Positions 43,073 to 52,000 are shown, counted from the first letter of the stretch. The stretch is DNA of 64,000 nucleotides from DAOUTY01 sp964453665 (GCA_964453665.1 CAYVQT010000006.1:8383-72382), one strand, 5' to 3'. Made by a program: numbers and translations. The notes: generated from the letters alone by a model not told the origin.

Positions 43073-43101
43073 CGTCGTGACAGGAGTCACGACGCTACAG
43101 G
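43073..43101 (-). repeat. 29-bp palindromic repeat, second copy (CTAC foot)
   Basis: Contains perfect GTCGTGAC, AGGA, GTCACGAC hairpin (43074-43093) and CTAC foot at 43095-43098. It lies directly after the 87-bp repeat, so that the two 29-bp copies bracket it as direct repeats. Confidence 0.75.
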
Positions 43102-43152
43102 TGGTTTGTACCGCCCACCGACATGTATCGCAGTATATAGAAGGGGTCTGAG

Positions 43153-43872
43153 ATGAGATTCGGCGTTATCATCTTTCCCGGCACCTGGAGTGACAGGGAC
43201 TGTCATTATGTGCTGGATAAGGTTCTGGGGCAGAAGGTAGAATATATATGGCATAAGGACACCGACCTGTCAGGGTTCGATTGTATTATCCTCCCCGGGG
43301 GCTTCTCCTACGGCGACTATCTACGCCCCGGCGCCATCGGGCGCTTCTCGCCGGTGATGACTGCGGTGCATAATTTCGCTATGGCAGGCAAGCTGGTGCT
43401 CGGTATCTGCAACGGCTTTCAGATACTTTGCGAGTCCGGCCTCCTGCCCGGAGCCCTGATACGAAACAACCACCTCCAGTATAGATGTCAGTGGACCTAC
43501 CTGCGAACAGAGAACGCCTCCCTGCCCTTCACCTCACGAGCTAAGAAAGGACAGGTGCTTCACATACCCATCTCACATCACGAGGGCAGCTACTACGCCG
43601 ACGAAGACACCTTGAAAGGACTTGAAGCCAATAACCAGGTTGTCTTCCGCTACTGCACTGCGACAGGCGAGATAACAGAGGCAGCTAGCCCCGACGGCTC
43701 CCTGAACAATATCGCCGGCATTGTCAACAAAGCGGGAAATGTCCTGGGTATGATGCCATATCCCGAGAGGGCGTGCGAGGAGATCGTCGGCGGCCTGGAC
43801 GGCAAAGTAATTTTCAAGTCCATTATCGAAGAAGTTACAACCAGAGCGATGGGCTGCATAAAAACTCCCTAG
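43153..43872 (+). CDS. purQ: Phosphoribosylformylglycinamidine synthase, glutaminase subunit
   Basis: A 239-residue class-I glutamine amidotransferase that supplies ammonia to PurL in purine synthesis. Catalytic cysteine: KLVLGICNGFQILCESGLLP. The His/Glu pair fits MPYPERACEEIVGG. Start ATG with AGAAGGGG upstream. It stands 145 bp before purL, whose own promoter lies between them. The small helper subunit PurS is not found in this stretch. Confidence 0.95.
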   Translation: MRFGVIIFPGTWSDRDCHYVLDKVLGQKVEYIWHKDTDLSGFDCIILPGGFSYGDYLRPGAIGRFSPVMTAVHNFAMAGKLVLGICNGFQILCESGLLPGALIRNNHLQYRCQWTYLRTENASLPFTSRAKKGQVLHIPISHHEGSYYADEDTLKGLEANNQVVFRYCTATGEITEAASPDGSLNNIAGIVNKAGNVLGMMPYPERACEEIVGGLDGKVIFKSIIEEVTTRAMGCIKTP

Positions 43873-43875
43873 CCC

Positions 43876-43904
43876 TTGACATAATAGAACACCTGTGCTA
43901 GAAT
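43876..43904 (+). promoter_or_regulatory. Promoter of purL
   Basis: TTGACA at 43876-43881 and TAGAAT at 43899-43904, spacer 17 bp. The start would be near 43911, giving a leader of about 107 nt before the purL ATG at 44018. It starts just after the purQ stop. Confidence 0.65.
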
Positions 43905-44017
43905 TCCCGTGAATAAGCTCTGTCTAAAAAATAATAGTATTTAAAATACTTGAATACCCGGCTAAATAATAGCTCGGGGGCGGGTTCCTAAAGTGATAAG
44001 GAATTAAAGGAAACAAC

Positions 44018-46219
44018 ATGACCATCGCCAAAGAGATACTCGATGAGGTTGCCCTGAGCGAAGAGGAATACGAGCAAATCGTGCAGGAACTGGGCCGGGA
44101 GCCCAATCTTGTCGAGATAGGGCTGTTCGGCAGCCTGTGGAGCGAGCACTGCGGCTACAAGCACTCAAAGCTGCTCCTGAAGCAGCTCCCCCATTCCTCT
44201 CCCACCGTACTGATAAATCCGGGCGAGGAGAATGCCGGCGCTGTTGACATCGGTGACGGCCTCTGCATAGTTATGAAAATGGAGTCCCACAACCACCCCT
44301 CGGCCATCGAGCCTTACGAAGGGGCGGCTACCGGTGTGGGGGGGATAGTGCGCGACATATTCACCATGGGGGCAAGGCCCATCGCACTGCTCAACTCACT
44401 GAGGTTCGGCCCACTGAATGAGCCGCGAAACCGTTACCTCTTTAGCGGGGTGGTGTCGGGGATAGGCAGCTACGGTAACTGCCTGGGCATACCGGATGTT
44501 GGCGGAGAGGTCTATTTCTCCCCTGCCTACTCGGCCAACCCGCTGGTCAACGTTATGTGCGTAGGCATCGCCGAAAAGAAAAGGCTTATCAGGTCCAGGG
44601 CCAGCGGTAAAGGCAACCTGCTGATGCTTGCTGGTGCCGACACAGGTCGCGACGGATTACACGGCGCTTCGGGTCTGGCCTCACGGCCTTTTGAGAACGA
44701 TAGTGAACCAAGGCCAACAGTCCATACAGGCGATCCCTTCATGGAGAAACTGCTGCTTGAGGCATGTCTTGAGCTTGCCGATACGGATTACATCGTGGGC
44801 CTGCAGGACCTCGGCGCCGCCGGAATTACCAACTCCGCTATTGACTCAGCTTCTAAAAGCGGCAGCGGTTTGATAATCGACATCGCCAAGGTCCACCTGC
44901 GTGAGGATGATATGACGCCCTACGAGATAATGCTCTCCGAATCGCAGGAGCGTATGCTGGTCATTGTCAAGAAGGGATTCGAGGATAAGGTTAAGGCCAT
45001 TTTCGACAAGTGGCAGATACGCTCCAACATCATCGGCGAGGTGACCGATGACGGCATGGTCCGGATTAAGGAAGGGGAGAAACTGGTCGCCGAGGCTCCC
45101 GTTGAGCTACTCACCACCCCACCCCTCTACCGCCCCAAGGGAATAAAACCGACATGGCTTAACGCGCTTCAGAAATTCGACCTCAATACAATTGCCGATG
45201 TAGGGAAAGACGCCTCCTCAGTTCTACTGCAATTGCTCGCCTCGCCCAACATAGCGAGCAGAGAATGGGTCTACAGCCAATACGACCATCAGGTCCAGAC
45301 CAACACCACCGTTCCACCGGGCAGCGATGCCGCCGTGCTCAGGATCAAGGGCACAAAGAAAGCCATCGCCCTGACCGCAGACGGCAACGGGCGCTACTGC
45401 TACCTCAACCCGTACAATGGTGGAGCTATAGTAGTCGCCGAGGCCGCGCGCAATCTGGCATGCGCCGGCGCAGTGCCTCTGGCAGTCACCGACTGCCTCA
45501 ATTTCGGCAATCCCGAGAAAACCGATGTTTACTATCAGCTCGAGCAATGCATCCGGGGTATAGCCCAAGCCTGTAAAATGCTGAACATCCCGGTCATCAG
45601 CGGCAACGTAAGCCTGTACAACGAAACCAGCGACGAGCCCGTTTATCCCACCCCCGTAGTGGGTATGCTGGGACTGCTCGATGACATCGACCAGCGCAGC
45701 CCGATGGGCTTTAAACATGAGGGCGACCTGGTGGTAATGCTCGGAGGTAACGACAGTGGCACCGACAGTCTGGGAGGCAGCGAGTATCTCGAACTGATTC
45801 ACGAGATCGTCGTCGGAGTTCCTTCCATCGACCTCGACCTGGAGAAGCGGGTACAGCAATGCTGTCTCGACGCCATCAGGGAGGGGCTCATCAACTCAGC
45901 ACACGATTGCTCCGATGGCGGACTTGCCGTAGCGCTGGCCGAGAGCTGTATCGCCGGAGGTGTCGGCATCAGGGGGAAGTGGAAAATAACGGGCAGAATC
46001 GACGCCGAGCTTTTCGGCGAAGCGCAGTCGCGGATTGTGGTCTCGCTGAAGCCGTCTCGACTGGGCGAACTTAGAAAGCTGGCTGTGAGACACAGGATTC
46101 CCCTCAAAGAGCTCGGTTCCGTTGGAGGAAAACGCTTCTTAATCAAAGGCGTAATAGATTTGCCACTCGATGACATGGTTAATGCGTGGAGAAATGGCCT
46201 GGCAGCGGTAATGGGATAA
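44018..46219 (+). CDS. purL: Phosphoribosylformylglycinamidine synthase, synthetase subunit (small type)
   Basis: A 733-residue PurL of the PurS-dependent type: it makes FGAM from FGAR with ammonia from PurQ and ATP. Segments seen: GLFGSLWSEHCGYKHSKLLL, then the ATP-binding ESHNHPSAIEPYEGAATG, GVVSGIGSYGNCLGIPDVGG and, in the second half, NCLNFGNPEKTDVYYQLEQ and HDCSDGGLAVALAES. The length fits the short version lacking the glutaminase domain, so separate PurS is expected but not seen. Start ATG with AAAGGA upstream. Confidence 0.95.
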   Translation: MTIAKEILDEVALSEEEYEQIVQELGREPNLVEIGLFGSLWSEHCGYKHSKLLLKQLPHSSPTVLINPGEENAGAVDIGDGLCIVMKMESHNHPSAIEPYEGAATGVGGIVRDIFTMGARPIALLNSLRFGPLNEPRNRYLFSGVVSGIGSYGNCLGIPDVGGEVYFSPAYSANPLVNVMCVGIAEKKRLIRSRASGKGNLLMLAGADTGRDGLHGASGLASRPFENDSEPRPTVHTGDPFMEKLLLEACLELADTDYIVGLQDLGAAGITNSAIDSASKSGSGLIIDIAKVHLREDDMTPYEIMLSESQERMLVIVKKGFEDKVKAIFDKWQIRSNIIGEVTDDGMVRIKEGEKLVAEAPVELLTTPPLYRPKGIKPTWLNALQKFDLNTIADVGKDASSVLLQLLASPNIASREWVYSQYDHQVQTNTTVPPGSDAAVLRIKGTKKAIALTADGNGRYCYLNPYNGGAIVVAEAARNLACAGAVPLAVTDCLNFGNPEKTDVYYQLEQCIRGIAQACKMLNIPVISGNVSLYNETSDEPVYPTPVVGMLGLLDDIDQRSPMGFKHEGDLVVMLGGNDSGTDSLGGSEYLELIHEIVVGVPSIDLDLEKRVQQCCLDAIREGLINSAHDCSDGGLAVALAESCIAGGVGIRGKWKITGRIDAELFGEAQSRIVVSLKPSRLGELRKLAVRHRIPLKELGSVGGKRFLIKGVIDLPLDDMVNAWRNGLAAVMG

Positions 46220-46338
46220 ACCCTTCCGTGGATAACTTTCGTGGAAAAGTAAAAGGGGGCGGCTGCCAAACGGTTGACAACTCCGTTTATAAATATGTTG
46301 ACCCGCAATTAGCGGCAAGGAATAGAATAGGAGGCAAA

Positions 46339-46851
46339 ATGAAGGTGGTTTTTCTCCAGGATGTTCCCAGCGTAGCCAGTGCCGGCACTATAAAAGAGGT
46401 GGCCAATGGCTACGCCAGGAATTTTCTATTTCCCAAGAAGCTCGCTGTTCTCGCCACCCCTGCCGAGCTGAAGAAATTGGATTCCCGGCGGGAAGCGGAT
46501 GCCCGCCGCCATGCCACTCTCGAGCAGGAGGCTGAGGCCCTGGCCCAGGTGCTGAATAGCCTATCCGTAGGCTTGAGAGTTCGTGCCGGTACCAAAGGCC
46601 GTATCTATGGCTCGGTGACAAGCGCGGCCATTTCCAAGGAAATAAAACGTCTCAGTGGACATGAGATCGACAAGCACTCCATAGAAATCGAAGAACCGAT
46701 ACGGGAGCTGGGTAGCCACCAGGTATCGATTAGATTGACCAAGAATGTGATAGCTACGATAAATGTCCTCATCGAACCGAAGGAAGAGGCCGAGAAGAAG
46801 CCTAAATCGGAGACTGAACAGGGAAAGGAGCCAGAGGGAGATAAAGAATAG
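46339..46851 (+). CDS. rplI: 50S ribosomal protein L9
   Basis: A 170-residue L9. N-terminal RNA-binding domain: KVVFLQDVPSVASAGTIKEV followed by NGYARNFLFPKKLAVLATPA, then the long central helix and C-terminal domain (GSVTSAAISKEIKRLSGHEI). An acidic/basic tail of about 25 residues (KEEAEKKPKSETEQGKEPEG) is added at the end. Start ATG at 46339, six bases after AGGAGG. The rplI-dnaB order is common among bacteria. Confidence 0.97.
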   Translation: MKVVFLQDVPSVASAGTIKEVANGYARNFLFPKKLAVLATPAELKKLDSRREADARRHATLEQEAEALAQVLNSLSVGLRVRAGTKGRIYGSVTSAAISKEIKRLSGHEIDKHSIEIEEPIRELGSHQVSIRLTKNVIATINVLIEPKEEAEKKPKSETEQGKEPEGDKE

Positions 46852-46853
46852 GC

Positions 46854-48257
46854 ATGTATAGCGAGGGCGGCGAATCGCAGTCAAACGTAAAGCTTCCCCC
46901 TCACGACCTCGATGCCGAAGAGGCCGTGCTGGGTTCCCTTCTCATCGATCCCGAGGCCATATTCAAAATTGTTACCATACTCAAGGCCGAGGACTTCTAC
47001 CGGGAGAAGAACCGCTGGACCTACGAGAGCTGCTTTGAACTCTACGATCGCAAAGAGGCTATAAATCAAATCACTGTAGCTCACGAGCTAGCGCGCAAGC
47101 AACAACTGGAGGCTGCCGGGGGAGCTGCATACCTCAGCCACCTGGTTTCCCAGGTCCCCACCTCGGTGCATGTCGAGTACTACGCCAATATTGTCAGGCG
47201 GCTGTCCATGATGCGCCGGCTGATCTCCGCCTCCAACCAGATCGCTTCCATCGGTTATGAGTCCCCTCCGGATACAGATGATGCCCTTGATAGAGCAGAG
47301 GGCATTCTATTCAGGCTAAGGTACGGACAGAGCCAGCGTGACTTCGTCCACATCCGGGAGGTGCTCGATCGCTATTTCGAGGAAAGCAGCCTGGCCCCAC
47401 ATCCCGATGGCTACCTCCCCCATGTTCCGACCGGCTTCGCCGATTTGGACAAGATACTTGGCGGCATGCAGCGCTCGGATATGGTCGTGCTTGCGGCAAG
47501 ACCCAGCCTGGGAAAGACCAGCCTGGCACTGAATATCGCCCGCAATGCTGCGATGGACCACGGTGCCAAGGTAGCGCTGTTCAGCCTGGAGATGTCCAAG
47601 ATGGAGCTCGCCTATCGCTTTTTATCTTCCGAGTCGGGTATAGACACCAAGAGGCTAAGGCTCGACGAGCTAACCGAACGACAGCGAGAGAACATAATGG
47701 AGACCATGGGGTTACTCTCCGAGACCTCCATCTATATCGACGACTCGCCCTTCCTTAGAGATTCAGATATGCGCAGTAAGGCGCGCCGGCTGCACAGCGA
47801 GAAAGGCGGGATCGACCTCATCATACTGGACTACCTCCAACTCATGCGCTCGAGCAGGTATACCGACAACCGGGTGCAGGAGATGAGCGATATCTCCCAC
47901 TCGATGAAGGAAATCGCCCGAGAGCTTGATGTGCCTGTCCTGGCTGTTTCCCAGTTAAGCCGTGCGGTGGAAGCGCGCCACCCCCATACCCCTATGCTTT
48001 CCGACCTCAGAGAGAGCGGCTCAATCGAACAGGATGCTGATGTCGTGCTGTTCATCTACCGCGAAGACGTTTACTTCACCGAGGAGGAATGGAACAGCAA
48101 ATTTCCCGACAAGCCTTATCCGAAGGGGGTAGCAGAGCTCATAGTCGCCAAGCACAGAAACGGCCCGGTGGGGCGAGCACACCTTTTCTTCCGGGAGCGA
48201 GTAGCGAAGTTTGAGAACCTTGAGAAAGTTAAAGATGAAAGACCGAGCCTGCTATGA
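46854..48257 (+). CDS. dnaB: Replicative DNA helicase
   Basis: A 467-residue DnaB: N-terminal helical domain (DAEEAVLGSLLIDPEAIFKI), linker, and RecA-like ATPase with Walker A in VVLAARPSLGKTSLALNIAR, Walker B in IILDYLQLMRSS, and C-terminal AVSQLSRAVEARHPHTP with the usual arginine finger region and DLRESGSIEQDADVVLFIYR. It is the hexameric fork helicase. Starts 2 bp after rplI and shares a 4-bp overlap with the DnaD-like gene. Confidence 0.97.
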   Translation: MYSEGGESQSNVKLPPHDLDAEEAVLGSLLIDPEAIFKIVTILKAEDFYREKNRWTYESCFELYDRKEAINQITVAHELARKQQLEAAGGAAYLSHLVSQVPTSVHVEYYANIVRRLSMMRRLISASNQIASIGYESPPDTDDALDRAEGILFRLRYGQSQRDFVHIREVLDRYFEESSLAPHPDGYLPHVPTGFADLDKILGGMQRSDMVVLAARPSLGKTSLALNIARNAAMDHGAKVALFSLEMSKMELAYRFLSSESGIDTKRLRLDELTERQRENIMETMGLLSETSIYIDDSPFLRDSDMRSKARRLHSEKGGIDLIILDYLQLMRSSRYTDNRVQEMSDISHSMKEIARELDVPVLAVSQLSRAVEARHPHTPMLSDLRESGSIEQDADVVLFIYREDVYFTEEEWNSKFPDKPYPKGVAELIVAKHRNGPVGRAHLFFRERVAKFENLEKVKDERPSLL

Positions 48258-48961
48258 AGAACTTCGGCGGTTTCCCGGGCAAGACGAAATATACGCCTAT
48301 TCCCAACACGTTCTTCAGCGCTGTGCTGCCCCAGATCGATGATATTGCCGAGCTTAAAGTAACGCTTCATATCTTCTGGGTTGTGTACCAGAAGCGTGGC
48401 TACCCCCGTTTCGTTACGTACAGCGAACTGCTCGCCAGCTCGGTTCTGAAGAGGAAACCGGGGGACGAAGGCCCCCTGGATGAGCTGCTGCAACACAGCC
48501 TGGACCAGGCGATAGAGCGTGGAACGCTATTACGCTTGACCATGGAGCGTGACGGGCAGGTTGATGACCTCTATTTCGTGAATACCGAGGCCGACAGGCG
48601 CGCTGTTGATAGAATAAGGAGCGGCGAACTCGAGATAGGGAAGCTGGTCACGAGCGAGCCTTACCCGGCAGGCCAGGAACAGCCCAACATCTTCGCCCTA
48701 TACGAGCAGAACATCGGCATGCTTTCCCCGATAATAGCCGAGGAGCTTAAGGAGGCGGAGAGAACCTATCCTGCTTCGTGGATTCAGGACGCCTTCAGGG
48801 AAGCAGTTGACCTCAATAAGCGTAACTGGAGATATATTTCCCGGATACTGGAGAGATGGGCAGCGGAGGGCAAAGACCATGGAGAGCATAGGCGACATAC
48901 TAAAGCGGAGTCTGACCCCGAAGAGTACTACAGAAGGTACGGACACCTCCTCAAGAGATAA
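48254..48961 (+). CDS. DnaD-domain primosome protein
   Basis: A 235-residue protein. The C-terminal part (LYEQNIGMLSPIIAEELKEA, SWIQDAFREAVDLNKRNW, RYISRILERWAAEG) is a DnaD/DnaB_2 domain, which binds DNA in primosome assembly. The N-terminal part (IPNTFFSAVLPQIDDIAELK) resembles the DnaD winged helix. It sits between dnaB and a DnaC-like gene with 4-bp and 83-bp overlaps, so it belongs to a replication-restart/helicase-loading operon. Confidence 0.85.
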   Translation: MKNFGGFPGKTKYTPIPNTFFSAVLPQIDDIAELKVTLHIFWVVYQKRGYPRFVTYSELLASSVLKRKPGDEGPLDELLQHSLDQAIERGTLLRLTMERDGQVDDLYFVNTEADRRAVDRIRSGELEIGKLVTSEPYPAGQEQPNIFALYEQNIGMLSPIIAEELKEAERTYPASWIQDAFREAVDLNKRNWRYISRILERWAAEGKDHGEHRRHTKAESDPEEYYRRYGHLLKR

Positions 48962-50285
48962 CGCTGCCGAAGGAGCAAACGGGGAGGATGAGTGCCCTCT
49001 GTGCAAAGGGAGAGGCTGGTTGCGCTTCGACGTACCCTTCGGGCATCCCGACTTCGGCAGACTGGTACCCTGTAAGTGTACCGAGAGGGAGTTCGAGGAT
49101 GAGCACCTCACTCGACTCGAACGATACAGCAATCTGGGACCGCTGACCCGTCTTACCTTCGACAATCTGCTGCCCCGGGGCCGCAGCAGTGACCCTCAAA
49201 ATCAGGAGAGGTTCGCTCAATGTTACCAGGTGGCAACAGGCTTTGCCCGGGAGCCCAAAGGGTGGCTGGTCCTGAGAGGACCGAGCGGTTGCGGCAAGAC
49301 CCACCTGGCGGCATCCATAGCCAATCAGCGGCTACAGGAAGGGCACCAGGCATTCTTCATGATTGTCCCCGACCTTCTCGACCACCTGCGTACCACGTTC
49401 AGCCCCAACAGCGATATCGCCTATGACGAGCTTTTCGAACGGGTGCGCAACGCCTCACTACTGGTGCTCGACGACCTGGGCAGTCAGAGCAGCACCCCCT
49501 GGGCCGAGGAGAAGCTGTTCCAGATACTGAACCACAGGTTTAACGCGGAACTGCCGACGGTGGTCACAATCAACAGCATGGAAGAGCTGGATGAGCGACT
49601 GGCGGCCAAGCTACAGGACCCCGCCATAGCCCGGCAGTGCGAACTGGAGAAGCCCCAGGCGCCGCTCTTCCAGCAGGTGGGCGGCCTGAGCCCCGAATTC
49701 CTGGCCGACAAGACCTTCGAAACATTCGATACGCGGGGAATGAACGCTGACGAAAGGGGCAGGGAGAGCCTCCAGACTGCCTGGAGGGAAGCGCGCCAGT
49801 TCGCCGATACACCCGAGAACTGGCTCGTTTTCCTGGGTGTGCACGGCTGCGGCAAGACTCACCTGGCAGCGGCCATAGCCAACCACCAGCTAAGGGCGGG
49901 ACGTCCCGTCTTCTTCGCCGTAGTGCCCGACCTCCTCGACCACCTGCGCTCCACCTTCAGCCCCGAAAGCAGGGTAACCTACGATCACGTCTTCGAAGGG
50001 GTGAAGACAAGCCCCCTGCTCATACTTGACGACCTGGGTATCGAGAGCAACACGCCCTGGGCGCAGGAGAAGCTCTATCAGATATTGAACTACCGCTACA
50101 ATTCCCGGATGCCGACAGTCATCACCGTCGGCGGCTTTCTGGAGGAGATAGAAGGACGTCTGAGTTCCCGGTTGACCGACCCCAAGCTGAGCAACGTGAT
50201 TTCCATCTACGCCCCCGACTACCGAAGCCAGATGAGGGCGACGGAGAATCCCAAGCCCCGCCGCCAGCCCCGCAGAGGGCGTTGA
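48879..50285 (+). CDS. DnaC/DnaI-like helicase loader with two AAA+ modules in tandem
   Basis: A 468-residue protein with a Zn-finger (CPLCKG at 39-44 and CKC at 65-67) and then two DnaC-type AAA+ modules. Module 1: Walker A GPSGCGKTHLA (134-144), Walker B LLVLDDLGSQ (194-203). Module 2: Walker A GVHGCGKTHLA (320-330), Walker B LLILDDLGIE (380-389). Each is followed by the same region, with DLLDHLRTTFSP and DLLDHLRSTFSP. The arginine that helps hydrolysis at RLSSRLTDP in module 2 (R431) is K244 in module 1 (LAAKLQDP). DnaC/DnaI normally has one module and 230-310 residues. Start ATG at 48879, eight bases after GGAGGG, inside the DnaD-like gene. Confidence 0.85.
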   Translation: MESIGDILKRSLTPKSTTEGTDTSSRDNAAEGANGEDECPLCKGRGWLRFDVPFGHPDFGRLVPCKCTEREFEDEHLTRLERYSNLGPLTRLTFDNLLPRGRSSDPQNQERFAQCYQVATGFAREPKGWLVLRGPSGCGKTHLAASIANQRLQEGHQAFFMIVPDLLDHLRTTFSPNSDIAYDELFERVRNASLLVLDDLGSQSSTPWAEEKLFQILNHRFNAELPTVVTINSMEELDERLAAKLQDPAIARQCELEKPQAPLFQQVGGLSPEFLADKTFETFDTRGMNADERGRESLQTAWREARQFADTPENWLVFLGVHGCGKTHLAAAIANHQLRAGRPVFFAVVPDLLDHLRSTFSPESRVTYDHVFEGVKTSPLLILDDLGIESNTPWAQEKLYQILNYRYNSRMPTVITVGGFLEEIEGRLSSRLTDPKLSNVISIYAPDYRSQMRATENPKPRRQPRRGR

Positions 50286-50340
50286 CCGGGCGAAGCTTGG
50301 GTTCCCACTATGGTGTTCACACCGTTTACACATGGTAAAC

Positions 50341-50369
50341 TTGACCTATTCCCATCTGTTGGATACAAT
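50341..50369 (+). promoter_or_regulatory. Promoter of the tRNA-Ser genes
   Basis: TTGACC at 50341-50346 and TACAAT at 50364-50369, spacer 17 bp. The start would be near 50376, about 70 nt before the first tRNA; a TTAGTC/GACTAA hairpin lies in the leader at 50382-50396. Confidence 0.6.
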
Positions 50370-50446
50370 ATGTGTTTGGTGTTAGTCAGCGACTAATACT
50401 ATGCTACCGGTATTAAAGCAGATAACAGCACATACGGGGCGGACCG

Positions 50447-50533
50447 GGAGAGGTGTCCGAGTGGTTTAAGGTGCCGCTCTCGAAAAGCGGTGTTGCTTTA
50501 TGGCAACCGTGGGTTCGAATCCCACCCTCTCCG
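50447..50533 (+). tRNA. tRNA-Ser (anticodon CGA)
   Basis: Acceptor stem GGAGAGG with CCTCTCC, D arm, anticodon loop CTCGAAA flanked by CCGCT/AGCGG, a long variable arm (TGTTGCTTTATGGCAACC), T arm GTGGGTTCGAATCCCAC, discriminator G. The CGA anticodon reads UCG. No CCA is encoded; it must be added after transcription. Confidence 0.95.
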
Positions 50534-50534
50534 T

Positions 50535-50621
50535 GGAGAGGTGCTGGAGTGGACGATCAGGCGCGCCTGGAGAGCGCGTGGCCGGTTTACCGGCCCGTGG
50601 GTTCGAATCCCACCCTCTCCG
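50535..50621 (+). tRNA. tRNA-Ser (anticodon GGA)
   Basis: The acceptor and T stems are the same as in the preceding gene. The anticodon loop is CTGGAGA flanked by CGCGC/GCGCG, giving GGA, which reads UCC and UCU. Long variable arm (GGCCGGTTTACCGGCC). It begins one base after the previous tRNA, so the two are probably processed from one transcript. Confidence 0.95.
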
Positions 50622-50722
50622 CTTTCCTATCATCATCCCGGCGCAGGTGCAGACAGGTCGAATGGCAGATATCCAGGGGAATGGCATCTAACCGGATGCC
50701 CGGATTTACAGGGTTTTAGAGA

Positions 50723-52000
50723 ATGCCGGCAATAGCCATAATCGGTGCACAATGGGGGGACGAGGGGAAGGGGAAGATAGTAGACCTTCTCTCCGAAAAC
50801 GTAAAAGTAGTCGTAAGGTTCTCCGGAGGAAACAACGCAGGGCATACCGTAGTCAACCAGTTCGGTGAGTTCCGGATGCACCTTATCCCCTCCGGTATAT
50901 TCCATCCAGACGTGACTTGTATCATTGGCAACGGCGTCGTCGTCGACGCTGACGCTCTGTTAAGCGAAGTGGAAACCCTCAAGCAAAGCGGAATCAGCAC
51001 GAGCAATCTCCTGGTAAGCGACCGAGCCCACCTTATCATGCCCTATCATGTCCTTCTTGACGGACTTGAAGAAGAGGCACGGGGCAGCGGAGCTATAGGT
51101 ACTACCCGCAAGGGTGTTGGCCCGGCATTTGCCGACAAGACCTCGCGCATGGGTATACGAGTCTGCGACCTGCTTGACACGGATTCTTTTCGAAAGCGTC
51201 TTGGCTTCGTTCTGGAATACAAGAACAGCATCTTGACCAAACTATATGGCGCTGCTCCTCTTTCCTTCGATGAGCTCTACCAGACCTACTGCCAGTACGG
51301 TGAGCGCCTGGCTCCCTTTGTGCGCGAGACCGACGTGATAACAAGGGAAGCGCTGGAGAGGGGCGACCGGGTCCTGCTTGAGGGAGCACAGGGCACCATG
51401 CTCGACCTCGATTTCGGCACTTATCCCTATGTTACCTCAGCGCTATCAGGCGGGGTATCCCTGGGACTGGGGATGAGCCCGTCAAATATCAAAGATGTGG
51501 TCGGAGTGTTCAAGGCATACACCACGAGGGTAGGAAGCGGCCCCATGCCTACAGAGCTTAAAGATGAGTACGGAGAGACACTCAGAGAACGCGGGCACGA
51601 GTACGGCACCACTACCGGGCGTCCCCGCAGGTGCGGCTGGTTTGACGCCGTCATCACCCGTTACTCCGCCGACGTGAACGGCTTCACCTCGGCCGCCATT
51701 ACTAAATTCGACATCCTCGACGAATTTTCTACAATAAAGGTCTGCACAGCATATGAATTAGACGGGACTGTCTATACCCGCCCTCCAGCCAACCCGGCCC
51801 TGCTCGAGAGGTGTCAGCCGGTCTATGAAGAGCTGCCGGGCTGGCAGCATAACACCAGTGATATTCGCCGTTTCGAAGAGCTGCCCGCTCAGGCTCAAGC
51901 ATACGTGAAAAGAATAGAGGAGCTAATCGGGTGCCCGGCCTGTCTGGTCTCCGTCGGCCCCGGACGAGAGCAAACAATCATGGTCAGACCCATTACGTGA
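50723..52000 (+). CDS. purA: Adenylosuccinate synthase
   Basis: A 425-residue enzyme that joins IMP and aspartate using GTP (AMP branch). P-loop-like start: IIGAQWGDEGKGKIVDLLSE; followed by VVRFSGGNNAGHTVV, the IMP segment GTTRKGVGPAFADKTSRMG, LLEGAQGTMLDLDFGTYPY and TTGRPRRCGWFDAVITRYS. Full length; the ATG is 7 bp after the T-rich stretch. A separate locus from purQ/purL. Confidence 0.97.
   Translation: MPAIAIIGAQWGDEGKGKIVDLLSENVKVVVRFSGGNNAGHTVVNQFGEFRMHLIPSGIFHPDVTCIIGNGVVVDADALLSEVETLKQSGISTSNLLVSDRAHLIMPYHVLLDGLEEEARGSGAIGTTRKGVGPAFADKTSRMGIRVCDLLDTDSFRKRLGFVLEYKNSILTKLYGAAPLSFDELYQTYCQYGERLAPFVRETDVITREALERGDRVLLEGAQGTMLDLDFGTYPYVTSALSGGVSLGLGMSPSNIKDVVGVFKAYTTRVGSGPMPTELKDEYGETLRERGHEYGTTTGRPRRCGWFDAVITRYSADVNGFTSAAITKFDILDEFSTIKVCTAYELDGTVYTRPPANPALLERCQPVYEELPGWQHNTSDIRRFEELPAQAQAYVKRIEELIGCPACLVSVGPGREQTIMVRPIT

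Larger units (their letters stand above)
42796..43152. other. Repeat-filled gap between yqeY and purQ
   Basis: 357 bp without a gene. It holds a long hairpin with AAGGGAACAA/TTGTTCCCTT arms (42821-42865), then a composite of palindromes: 29-bp repeat (42926-42954), 87-bp repeat copy B (42978-43064), second 29-bp repeat (43073-43101). No promoter clearly visible. Confidence 0.7.

Noticed and set aside
46255..46300. TTGACA near 46278 as an rplI promoter
   Set aside because: No -10 hexamer at 16-18 bp spacing; TATAAA is only 8 bp away.
46186..46338. N-terminal extension of L9 to 46186
   Set aside because: It overlaps the purL end and is not found in L9; the ATG at 46339 has AGGAGG.
50453..50735. 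Open frames covering the tRNA-Ser pair
   Set aside because: They are the structured tRNA sequence read as protein.
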